Part shown: positions 52,936 through 61,006 of the stretch, piece by piece
Position numbering within the stretch: position 1 is the stretch's first letter
How the letters are laid out: every line of letters starts with the position of its first letter
Assembly: GCA_020636095.1 (NCBI GenBank)
Contig: JACJYN010000003.1
Location: 186,001-250,000, forward strand
Length of the DNA: 64,000 nt
Reading direction: 5' to 3'
Source of the DNA: Lewinellaceae bacterium
GTDB taxonomy: Bacteria; Bacteroidota; Bacteroidia; Chitinophagales; Saprospiraceae
Translations under genes and position numbers: made by a program
The notes under the pieces: generated by a model
What the model was told of the DNA's origin: nothing
The model's input: only the letters and a program-made list of their open reading frames with translations
Database searches by the model: none

Positions 52936-53730
52936 TCACTCTTCTATCGTTCTTTCTTCAATCCAGTTGGCCAGCTGTACAAAATCGTCCAGCCCGAGCC
53001 GTTCGGGGCGCTGATCGAAGAAGGGGCCGTCCAGCAAGCTGTCGCCTTTGATGAAGGCTTTCATGGTGTTGCGCAGCATCTTTCGGCGTTGGCTGAAGGC
53101 CTGCTTGACCACCTTTCGGAACAGTTGCTCATCACATCCCAGTTCCTGTTGTTCTTTTCGGATCAAGCGGATAACAGCCGACTGTACCTTGGGGGGCGGT
53201 GTGAAATTACTATTATCTACGGTAAAAAGGTATTCTCCTTCGTAGAAGGCTTGCAAGAGTACGCTAATTACCCCGTACGTCTTGCTACCAGGGCCTGCCA
53301 CGACCCTTTCTGCGACCTCTTTTTGGAACATACCCACCATTTCGGGGATATACTGCCGGTGTTTCAGCATTTTAAAAATAATCTGGGAGGAAATATTGTA
53401 GGGGAAGTTGCCGATTAGCCCGAAGGGCTGCTCGTGCATCAACTCCGGCAGAGGCATTTTTAGAAAATCCCCGCTGACGATCTTGTCTTTCAGTTCGGGA
53501 AAGTGCTTATTGAGGTAAAGGACCATATCGCGGTCCGCCTCGACGACGAGCAAATCAAATGATTTTCCGAGGAGAAACTGGGTGAGCATCCCCTGGCCCG
53601 GGCCGACCTCAATAACGCGCTCATAAGCCTGGCCGGCGAGAGCCAGGCTGTCGGCAATGCGGGCGGCAAGCCCTTCGTTATTGAGAAAATGCTGGCCGTA
53701 TGATTTTTTGGCTTTCATAGGCGTATTCAA
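52936..53730 (-). CDS. rsmA: 16S rRNA dimethyladenosine transferase
   Basis: 264 residues. Dimethylates two adjacent adenosines in the 3'-terminal helix of 16S rRNA. SAM-binding motif I RVIEVGPGQGMLTQFLL, post-I acidic loop LLVVEADRDMVLYL, and the catalytic GNFPYNISSQIIFKML (motif IV NxPY-like) are present. The C-terminal RNA-binding helices include FSQRRKMLRNTMKAF. A YQHFLN-type start (KSYGQHFLNNEGLA) is canonical. Confidence 0.95.
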   Translation of the reverse strand: MNTPMKAKKSYGQHFLNNEGLAARIADSLALAGQAYERVIEVGPGQGMLTQFLLGKSFDLLVVEADRDMVLYLNKHFPELKDKIVSGDFLKMPLPELMHEQPFGLIGNFPYNISSQIIFKMLKHRQYIPEMVGMFQKEVAERVVAGPGSKTYGVISVLLQAFYEGEYLFTVDNSNFTPPPKVQSAVIRLIRKEQQELGCDEQLFRKVVKQAFSQRRKMLRNTMKAFIKGDSLLDGPFFDQRPERLGLDDFVQLANWIEERTIEE

Positions 53731-53958
53731 TGAGCTTTACACGTAAGGAAATGCCAGGTTCCTGGTGAACCCTGCAAATCTTGTGCAACCTGTCTGATGA
53801 GCCGTAAGTTTTTTATTTTTATTTTTACGGTCATTTTATAAGAAGGTCAATTATTTGCGCTAAACTTATGGCCCTGCTACAGGAAACTTCGAAGATAGTT
53901 ATTCCCTGGGGTAAAAACCCCCATAATCAGAAAATAGCCGGGCCAGAACAAAAAATCA

Positions 53959-55044
53959 ATGGAAAAACTAAAGATAGGTATCAGCATTGGAGATTTCAAT
54001 GGTATTGGGTTGGAGGTTATTCTTAAGACCTTACTGAATGAGCGGATTACCGATATGTGCACGCCGGTCATTTACGGCTCCTCCAAGGTGGTCTCTTACC
54101 ACAAGAACATTCTGGAAGACGAGGTCGAATTCAATGCGGCCCGTTCTGCGGACAAGATTTACCACGACCGGGTCAACATCGTCAACTGCTGGCAGGAAAA
54201 TGTCAATATCACACTGGGTAAGCCTTCCGAACTGAGTGGTAAATACGCCTATGAGTCCCTGGAAGCCGCTACCCGTGACTTGAAGGACGGCCTGATCGAC
54301 GCCCTGGTGACCGCCCCGATCAGCAAAGAGGCGATGCACATGGCCAACTTTCCTTTTCCGGGCCATACCGAATACCTGACTCAGGAACTCGGCCGGAACC
54401 AGAGCCTCATGTTCATGATCAATGATGGCCTGCGTATTGGCCTGGCGACCAACCACCTCCCTTTGAGAGAAGTGGCCGGCGCCCTCAGTAAAGAGCTGAT
54501 TATGGAGAAGCTTCAGCTGATGAACCATTCCCTGAAGGTGGATTTTGGGATGGAACGACCTTCCATCGCCGTATTGGGCCTCAACCCTCATGCCGGCGAC
54601 GGCGGGGTACTGGGAGATGAAGAAGAGTCCTTCATCCGCCCGGCGGTAGTTGAACTGAAGAAAAAAGGAATGCTCGTGATGGGCCCTTTCCCTGCGGATG
54701 GCTTTTTTGGCTCCGGCCAATATCGGAAGTTCGACGCCATCCTGGCGATGTACCACGATCAGGGGCTCGTTCCATTCAAAGCGCTTTCCTTCGGCAACGG
54801 CGTTAACTTCACAGCTGGCCTCAGCCGCATCCGTACCTCTCCGGATCACGGCACCGCCTTCGACCTGGCCGGGAAAAACCAGGCCGATCCGTCTTCCTTC
54901 CGAAGGGCGCTCTTTCTGTCCATCGAAATTGCCAAAAACAGGAGGTTGTACGATGAAATGCACGCCAATTCATTACAGAGGCGGGACAATAGGTCTGAGA
55001 TAGATGGGGAAGACGAGATTCTGAGAGAAGACGATAACCATTAA
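53959..55044 (+). CDS. pdxA: 4-hydroxythreonine-4-phosphate dehydrogenase
   Basis: 361 residues. NAD-dependent oxidation step of pyridoxal-phosphate synthesis (DXP-dependent route). The family start IGISIGDFNGIGLEVI, the metal-binding histidines in PFPGHTEYLTQEL, LGLNPHAGDGG and AMYHDQGLVPFKAL, and SPDHGTAFDLAGK are present. A charged C-terminal tail extends it slightly. It is divergent from rsmA, a common neighbour of pdxA. pdxJ is not in the window. Confidence 0.94.
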   Translation: MEKLKIGISIGDFNGIGLEVILKTLLNERITDMCTPVIYGSSKVVSYHKNILEDEVEFNAARSADKIYHDRVNIVNCWQENVNITLGKPSELSGKYAYESLEAATRDLKDGLIDALVTAPISKEAMHMANFPFPGHTEYLTQELGRNQSLMFMINDGLRIGLATNHLPLREVAGALSKELIMEKLQLMNHSLKVDFGMERPSIAVLGLNPHAGDGGVLGDEEESFIRPAVVELKKKGMLVMGPFPADGFFGSGQYRKFDAILAMYHDQGLVPFKALSFGNGVNFTAGLSRIRTSPDHGTAFDLAGKNQADPSSFRRALFLSIEIAKNRRLYDEMHANSLQRRDNRSEIDGEDEILREDDNH

Positions 55045-55342
55045 CGCAAGTTCGGTCGTTTTTTCGTCTGTAGCGCTGACTTCGGCGTGAGCTCAGCCAA
55101 ACGCTATGAGTTCCGAAAATAGCTATTGCCGCCTGCTGTGCCGGCCGGCAGTTCTCCTCTAATACCCCACCTTCCAAACAGGCTCTGAATGCCGTTCGGT
55201 GAGTATACATGTGCCGGGTAGCTTACAAATAGGTAAACTATTACGCGTTTCGCCATCAAACCGGCCGTTGCAGCCCAACAGCCAATGGTGAAAAATTGTT
55301 CCATTTCCTGATTGGCTTTGATCCTTTAAAAATACTGCGCTA

Positions 55343-57700
55343 TTGCTTCCGCCTATGGACCGATACACTACTTTCCTTTTTTTATTCCTGGCTGTTTGGT
55401 GCCAGGCACAACCAACCGTGACCGTCAGCGGCAGAGTATTTGACGAAAGTAGTGGGGAGACGCTTATTGGCGCAACGGTTCTGAATCCCTCTCAGGGAGC
55501 GGGTTCTGCTACCAATGAGTACGGTTTTTATTCTATTGCAGTTCCGGCGCGGGATAGTGTCCGGCTTGTTTTTAGTTATGTTGGGTTTCAGTCCCGCATT
55601 TATGAGCTGTTTCTCCTTCGCGATACGGCTATCAACGCAAGCCTGTCTACCGGCGTACAATTGGAGGAGATAGTCGTACAGTCCAATTCCTATAGGGAGC
55701 AGCTCAACTCTACAGAGATGAGTGTAGAGGCAGTTACCACCCGGGAAGCCAGGCTCATTCCCGTCCTTCTCGGGGAGAGTGATATTCTGAAGGCCGTTCA
55801 GCTGAAGCCGGGCATCCCCTCCGGATCTGAAGGCACCACCGGTATTTTCGTTCGGGGGGGTAGTAATGACCAAAACCTGATCGTCCTGGATGAGGCCGTT
55901 GTCTACAATGCCAATCATTTGTTTGGCTTCTTCAGCACTTTCAATACGGATGCCGTCAAGGACCTTAAAATCTATAAAGGGGGGTTTCCGCCACAGTACG
56001 GGGGCCGCCTTTCTTCCGTTATCGATGTCAAACTAAAAGAAGGGAACAACAAAAAGTTCGCCGGTTCGGGAGGCATTGGCCTGATCGCTTCGCGGCTGAC
56101 CCTGGAAGGGCCTATCCAAAAGGATAAATCGTCTTTTATCGTCTCCGGCCGGCGTACATACGTAGATATTTTTACGCGCATGGTCAACCGGGCGAAAGAA
56201 GGAAGTGAAGACTTCAACCCGATTCCGGACTACTTTTTCTATGATCTGAATACCAAGATCAACTATCAGCTGGGCGAAAAAGACCAGCTTTTCCTCAGTG
56301 GGTACTTTGGCAGAGACGTTTTCGGTGTGAATGGCGATTTCTTTGATTTCAATTTTGATTGGGGCAATGCAACCGGTACAGCCCGCTGGAATCATGTATT
56401 CTCCCCCCGGTTGTTTGCCAATACGACCCTTACCTATTCCGATTATCAGTACAATATTCAAACAAAGGCAACCGGCTTTTCCTTTCAAGTGGGGTCCAAT
56501 ATCCGGGACGCCAACTTGAAGACGGATTTCTATTTTGAACCGAACAACCAGCATACCATTCGCTTTGGCGCCAACGCCACCTACCATCAATTTACGGTTG
56601 GCCGTCTGAAGGCGGGAAGCAATGACGGTTTGGTGAGTTTTTCCGCCGGGCAGGATTTTAAAGGCACAGAATACGGCCTTTACTTTTCCGATGATATTGA
56701 CCTTACGGAAAAGCTGGCCGTCAATGGGGGCTTGCGGTTGAGCGGGTTTGGCAATGACAATACTTTTTATTTTGGCCTGGAACCCCGTCTGGCAGCCCGT
56801 TACCGCTTCAATGAACGTTGGGCGGCCAAGGCCAGCTACGCGAGAATGCAACAATATTTACATCTGGTTTCCAGTGCAGGAGTGGCGCTGCCAACCGATG
56901 TGTGGTACCCTTCTTCGGCACGGGTGAAACCCCAGCAATCGCACCAGGTGGCGGCTGGTGTTTCCTATATACTGGGGGGGCAATTTCTACTCAATCTGGA
57001 GAGCTATTACAAGAACATGGACAACCAGCTGCAATTTGTCGATGGCGCCCAATTGTTCGCCAATGATGATTTGGAAGAGGAATTTGCCGTTGGGGAAGGA
57101 GAGGCCTATGGGATTGAATTCAGCATTGAAAAAAAGCAGGGAAAAGTGGCCGGTTGGATCGGCTACACCCTGGCCCTGGTTCGGCTGAAAAACTTTTCTA
57201 CCCTCGATCCCAATGGGCGCTTTGCTCAGGAGTCGGAAGGGTTTGGGGCGTTTTATCCCATTTATGACCGTCGGCACGACCTATCCGTTGTACTTATGTA
57301 CGAGCTCAGCCGTCGGCTGACGGCCACCGCTACCTTCGTTTATGGGTCGGGCGACCTGCGGTGGCTATCGCCGGGGCGATTTTCGATTCAGGATATTTAC
57401 GGCGCTGGTTTTGAAGTAGTGGCGCCCGACTACCGCGAGCGAAACAATTACCGTTTGCCGCCTTACCACCGTCTCGACCTGGGCCTGGTATACCGCTTTT
57501 TTCCGAAGTGGGGAGAGCATGACCTCACCCTCAGCGTAGTCAATGCTTACGATCGGCGCAATACTTTTTTCATTTATCTGGAGCCTGAATTTCCGAAAGA
57601 TACTGGAGGAAATGTCATCGATGTCCCCAATCGAATTGCCGCCAGGCAGGTTTCCCTATTTCCTGTTCTTCCTTCTCTTACCTGGAATTTCAAATTTTAA
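55343..57700 (+). CDS. TonB-dependent receptor with carboxypeptidase-like extension
   Basis: 785 residues. Signal peptide (LFLFLAVWCQAQ), CarboxypepD-reg-like domain (VSGRVFDESSGETLIGATVL), plug domain (SDILKAVQLKPGIPSGSEGT, then FVRGGSNDQNLIVLDEAVVY), and a beta-barrel ending in FPVLPSLTWNFKF with terminal phenylalanine. It is an active outer-membrane transporter energised by TonB; the ligand is unknown. The DUF4249 lipoprotein gene begins 9 bases later, a recurrent pairing in Bacteroidota. About 300 bp upstream contain nothing recognisable. Confidence 0.92.
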   Translation: MLPPMDRYTTFLFLFLAVWCQAQPTVTVSGRVFDESSGETLIGATVLNPSQGAGSATNEYGFYSIAVPARDSVRLVFSYVGFQSRIYELFLLRDTAINASLSTGVQLEEIVVQSNSYREQLNSTEMSVEAVTTREARLIPVLLGESDILKAVQLKPGIPSGSEGTTGIFVRGGSNDQNLIVLDEAVVYNANHLFGFFSTFNTDAVKDLKIYKGGFPPQYGGRLSSVIDVKLKEGNNKKFAGSGGIGLIASRLTLEGPIQKDKSSFIVSGRRTYVDIFTRMVNRAKEGSEDFNPIPDYFFYDLNTKINYQLGEKDQLFLSGYFGRDVFGVNGDFFDFNFDWGNATGTARWNHVFSPRLFANTTLTYSDYQYNIQTKATGFSFQVGSNIRDANLKTDFYFEPNNQHTIRFGANATYHQFTVGRLKAGSNDGLVSFSAGQDFKGTEYGLYFSDDIDLTEKLAVNGGLRLSGFGNDNTFYFGLEPRLAARYRFNERWAAKASYARMQQYLHLVSSAGVALPTDVWYPSSARVKPQQSHQVAAGVSYILGGQFLLNLESYYKNMDNQLQFVDGAQLFANDDLEEEFAVGEGEAYGIEFSIEKKQGKVAGWIGYTLALVRLKNFSTLDPNGRFAQESEGFGAFYPIYDRRHDLSVVLMYELSRRLTATATFVYGSGDLRWLSPGRFSIQDIYGAGFEVVAPDYRERNNYRLPPYHRLDLGLVYRFFPKWGEHDLTLSVVNAYDRRNTFFIYLEPEFPKDTGGNVIDVPNRIAARQVSLFPVLPSLTWNFKF

Positions 57701-57709
57701 CCATCATTA

Positions 57710-58558
57710 ATGACTATGAGCCACTTACGTCATTTTTTCTTTCTTGCAGGTTGGGTAGTAATCGGCCTTTCCGCCTGTGACCTTGAACAGGAGGTAGATA
57801 TCGAGCTGCCCGAATACCAGAGCCGTTTGGTTGTAGAATGTTACCTGGAGCCCGGCCAGCCTTTTTCGCTTCTGCTAAGCCGGAGCCTTCCCTATTTCGA
57901 CCCCTTTCCACCATTGAACCAGGAATTTTTGGATAACATCCTGGTAGATAGCGCTCAGGTAGAGATTTTTCACGATGGCAAGACGTATGAACTCAGCAAT
58001 CAGCTGGCATTCAACCCTTTGACTAGTAAGGTCTTCAATTACTATTCTTTGGAAAAGGTGCCGTTTGATACCCTTTCCTCTTTTGAACTGACCGTCACGC
58101 TACCGGACGGCCATGTGGTTTCAGGAACTACCCGTATCCTGGGGGCCGTTCCTATCGACAGCCTGGTCACTCAATTTGCGGACATGGATACCCTGGCCCG
58201 GGTGCTTACTTATTTTACGGATAATCCCAACGAGGAGAATTACTATCGCCGCATGTTTCACCGAAGTAGCCTCGACAGCAACGCTGTACAGGATTTTTCC
58301 ATTGATGACCGGATACTGGAGGGGACGGCTGTGTTTGGGACCGGATACAATTATGTAGCAGGAGACACCATTATTTCTACCCTATTTCACATTGACCGGG
58401 CTTATTATGAGTTTTTGGAAAGCCTGGAAGATGCTGTGAATGCAAACGGCAATCCTTTCTCACAGCCGAGCCCGATTATTTCAAACCTCAGTGGCAATGC
58501 AATCGGTATATTTACCGGGATCAGTTATGACCGGCAAGCCATTATTCTAAGGAAGTAG
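57710..58558 (+). CDS. DUF4249 family lipoprotein
   Basis: 282 residues. Lipobox at VVIGLSAC, followed by CDLEQEVDIELPEYQSRLVV, then LEPGQPFSLLLSRSLP and the beta-rich body characteristic of DUF4249 (VDSAQVEIFHDGKTYEL, SSFELTVTLPDGHVVSGTTR). It is the partner of the preceding TonB receptor, presumably a surface accessory protein. The start at 57710 or 57716 is undetermined. The MITE copy 2 begins 8 bases after its stop. Confidence 0.85.
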   Translation: MTMSHLRHFFFLAGWVVIGLSACDLEQEVDIELPEYQSRLVVECYLEPGQPFSLLLSRSLPYFDPFPPLNQEFLDNILVDSAQVEIFHDGKTYELSNQLAFNPLTSKVFNYYSLEKVPFDTLSSFELTVTLPDGHVVSGTTRILGAVPIDSLVTQFADMDTLARVLTYFTDNPNEENYYRRMFHRSSLDSNAVQDFSIDDRILEGTAVFGTGYNYVAGDTIISTLFHIDRAYYEFLESLEDAVNANGNPFSQPSPIISNLSGNAIGIFTGISYDRQAIILRK

Positions 58559-58566
58559 AAAAAGGG

Positions 58567-58678
58567 GCTACCATTCCAGGGTTGGACGAGTTCGCGGTTC
58601 GGTATTCGCTGTTCGCAACCGCGGCAGGCTGCTTGGGCTTACCTGCTTCTAACCGTGTCCAACGCTAGACGGATAGCC
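58567..58678. mobile_element. 112-bp MITE, copy 2, with 9-bp target duplication
   Basis: Same element as 24454-24565 with 4 differences. GAAAAAGGG flanks both sides (58558-58566, 58679-58687), different from the flank of copy 1. The left duplication overlaps the last base of the DUF4249 stop codon. Confidence 0.85.
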
Positions 58679-58700
58679 GAAAAAGGGAAGAGGAGGGGAT

Positions 58701-58745
58701 AAAAAAAAGAAAGCCGAACGGAATCCCGTTCGGCTTTCTTTTTTT
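58701..58745. terminator. Bidirectional intrinsic terminator
   Basis: GAAAGCCGAACGG / CCGTTCGGCTTTC with loop AATC, flanked by eight A on the left and seven T on the right. It can end the TonB-receptor operon (+) and ompA-like gene (-). Confidence 0.9.
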
Positions 58746-58761
58746 CGGAGCCTGGCAGTGA

Positions 58762-59526
58762 TTAGTTGCCTTTCATCAGGCCACCCAGGTCTGGGTTGGG
58801 TTGAACAACCGTGCGGCGGTTCATCTGGCGTCCTTCAGAAGTCTTATTGTCTCCTGCCGGTTGCGTATCGCCACGGCCAGCGATGGTCAGTTGATCAGGG
58901 TTGGCGCCCTTGCGGATGAGGTAGCGAACTACTTCGTTAGCGCGAGCAACGCTCAAATCCCAGTTATCGCGGTAAGCCGCGCCTTCTACCATCTTCTGGC
59001 TGTCAGCATGGCCGACGACCATCAACTGGAGTTTCGGGTTTGACTTAAGCGTACCGGCCAGTTTTTCCAGAGCCTCTCTTTCGCTGCGATCGAGGCGGAC
59101 AGAACCGCTGGCGTATTGAACTTTCTCATCCGTGACCACATAAAGGCGGCCATCGCGATCTTCCAGTTTCAATCCACTGTCAGCATAAGCACCAAAGATG
59201 CCATTGATTTCGTCCTTCAGAGCCTTAAGCTCTGATTCGGTCATATTGAGTTTTTCCTGAACCTGGGCCATTTGGCTCTTCATCGAGTTCATTTCGCCTT
59301 CCATGGCAGTGATCTTGCCGTTTAACTCTTTCTTAGTAGAAGCAAGGTCCGCCTCGAGTTGGGCTTTGTCTTCCTCCAGGCTTTTTACCTTAGCTTGAGT
59401 TTCAGCCAGGGCCTGGTCGGTGCGTTCCTTGGCTGCAAGCAGTTCATCGTATTTCTTTTTGGAAACACAAGATTGCAAAGAACCGATAGCCAGGGTAAAG
59501 ATCAGTAATTTTACTATCAGACGCAT
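58762..59526 (-). CDS. OmpA-family peptidoglycan-binding lipoprotein with coiled coil
   Basis: 254 residues. Lipobox (LAIGSLQSC), a long coiled coil (residues 25-115, LAETQAKVKSLEEDKAQLEA and following), then an OmpA C-terminal domain with LQLMVVGHADSQKMV, NWDLSVARANEVVRYLIRKG and RMNRRTVVQP-type end (GRQMNRRTVV). It should tether outer membrane to peptidoglycan. A TAnnTTTG promoter is visible at 59606-59639. Monocistronic. Confidence 0.9.
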   Translation of the reverse strand: MRLIVKLLIFTLAIGSLQSCVSKKKYDELLAAKERTDQALAETQAKVKSLEEDKAQLEADLASTKKELNGKITAMEGEMNSMKSQMAQVQEKLNMTESELKALKDEINGIFGAYADSGLKLEDRDGRLYVVTDEKVQYASGSVRLDRSEREALEKLAGTLKSNPKLQLMVVGHADSQKMVEGAAYRDNWDLSVARANEVVRYLIRKGANPDQLTIAGRGDTQPAGDNKTSEGRQMNRRTVVQPNPDLGGLMKGN

Positions 59527-59605
59527 GTTCGTTTAGTTTGATTAGTGAATTATTAATTGGTCTTAACGTTTAGCTTGTAAGGACTACATCACATCCTTCA
59601 AACCT

Positions 59606-59639
59606 CAAAGGTAAGAAAAAGCTTACAACAATTTACAAA
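59606..59639 (-). promoter_or_regulatory. Promoter of the OmpA-family gene
   Basis: On the minus strand TTTG (59636-59639), a 22-nt spacer and TACCTTTG (59606-59613), matching the Bacteroidota consensus; leader about 75 nt. In the rest of 59527-60099 nothing else is seen. Confidence 0.5.
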
Positions 59640-60099
59640 TTAGAGATTCGAATGATGGATAAATAGCGAAAATAATAACCGGGGTGCTCCTGCGCAAATG
59701 GGGAGGTCTATATGGCAATGCTGCCCTTTGTGTTCAAAACTCCTGATTTTGTGTGGAGTTACTTACCATTCAAAGGTAGTATTTTTTATACATATTATCC
59801 TAATGGCTTTAATAATTTGCCATCCTTTTTTATTTTGAACACACGCTTAACCCAGAAGTTCTGGGTTGTGAAGCCAAATTGGAGTATAGCAATAAAAAAG
59901 TTATTTTTGCACTGATTCCACTGAGCTGAAACGCGAAATTTCATTATTTGGCCGGATTTCTGGTGTTGCACAAGCTCTAAAGCCAGGACCATGGCAACTT
60001 ATTTGTCCTTATGTTACAGCGAACTTGGTGTTGCCGCCTTTTTTGGGGCTCATAATATTTATTCAGTAAGGGATTTTTTAATCACTGATCTTCAACTAG

Positions 60100-60876
60100 A
60101 TGGAATACGAAATTAAAGAAGAAGGAAGATTTAAATATATTGAAACTCAGAGCGGTGAAGAAAAGCTATTATTACTTCACGGTTTATTTGGAGCGCTGAG
60201 TAATTTCGAAGGCATCATTGAACATTTTTCCGGGAAATGTAATGTCATCGTTCCTATCCTTCCCATCTTCGACCTTCCTATCCGAAAGGTTTCGGTTACC
60301 GGGTTAGTTGACTATGTCATTGATTTTGTGGACTATAAAGGATACGATAAAGTTAATGTCCTCGGGAACTCCCTCGGCGGGCATATCGCCCTGCTGTACG
60401 CTTTGGCCCGGCCGGAAAAGGTGAATTCCATCATTCTAACCGGGAGCTCCGGCCTGTTTGAAAGCGCTATGGGGACGAGCTTTCCCAAACGGGGAGACTA
60501 CGAATTTATTAAAAAGAAAACCCAGGCAACTTTCCATGACCCGGAGGTCGCTTCCAAAGAATTGGTCGATGAAGTCTTCGATATTGTCAACGACCGCAAT
60601 AAGGCCATCCGGGTGATAGCCACTGCCAAATCGGCTGTCCGGCACAACCTCGGCGATAAGCTGCACCAGGTAAAAGCTCCTACGCTCCTGGTTTGGGGCA
60701 GAGAGGATCAGATTACGCCCGCTTTTGTCGGGGAGAAGTTTCACGAACTGATCGAAAATTCGAAGCTGGTTATCCTCGATGAATGCGGCCATGCCCCCAT
60801 GATGGAACACCCGGAGCTGTTCAACCAACACCTGGAATCTTTTCTGAAGGAATTGGCAGCCAAAGAGGTGAGCTGA
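60100..60876 (+). CDS. Alpha/beta hydrolase
   Basis: 258 residues. Triad present: LLHGLFGALSNFEGII (oxyanion), VLGNSLGGHIALLYAL (nucleophile in GNSLG), WGREDQITPAFVGEKF (acid), and LDECGHAPMMEHPELF (histidine). It resembles MhpC-like C-C hydrolases and non-haem peroxidases, with no substrate clue. A strong terminator follows, so it is a single gene with a 60-residue lid region. Confidence 0.88.
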   Translation: MEYEIKEEGRFKYIETQSGEEKLLLLHGLFGALSNFEGIIEHFSGKCNVIVPILPIFDLPIRKVSVTGLVDYVIDFVDYKGYDKVNVLGNSLGGHIALLYALARPEKVNSIILTGSSGLFESAMGTSFPKRGDYEFIKKKTQATFHDPEVASKELVDEVFDIVNDRNKAIRVIATAKSAVRHNLGDKLHQVKAPTLLVWGREDQITPAFVGEKFHELIENSKLVILDECGHAPMMEHPELFNQHLESFLKELAAKEVS

Positions 60877-60900
60877 TTTTTTTCAAAAAAAGCAACTTTG

Positions 60901-60933
60901 ACGCCCGGCCAACCGCCGGGCGTTTCTTTTTTT
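60901..60933 (+). terminator. Intrinsic terminator after the hydrolase gene
   Basis: ACGCCCGGC / GCCGGGCGT, loop CAACC, followed by TTTCTTTTTTT. Confidence 0.9.
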
Positions 60934-61006
60934 GCACTAAAATGCTAGCGCTGAACGTTTTGTTCTACCTGATGCTTTATCTTTGGTGGCTTTTAAATTG
61001 AAGACA

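Noticed and set aside
59712..59915. Small ORF of 67 codons
   Set aside because: AT-rich, composition unlike real genes nearby, no recognisable motif; more likely spacer.
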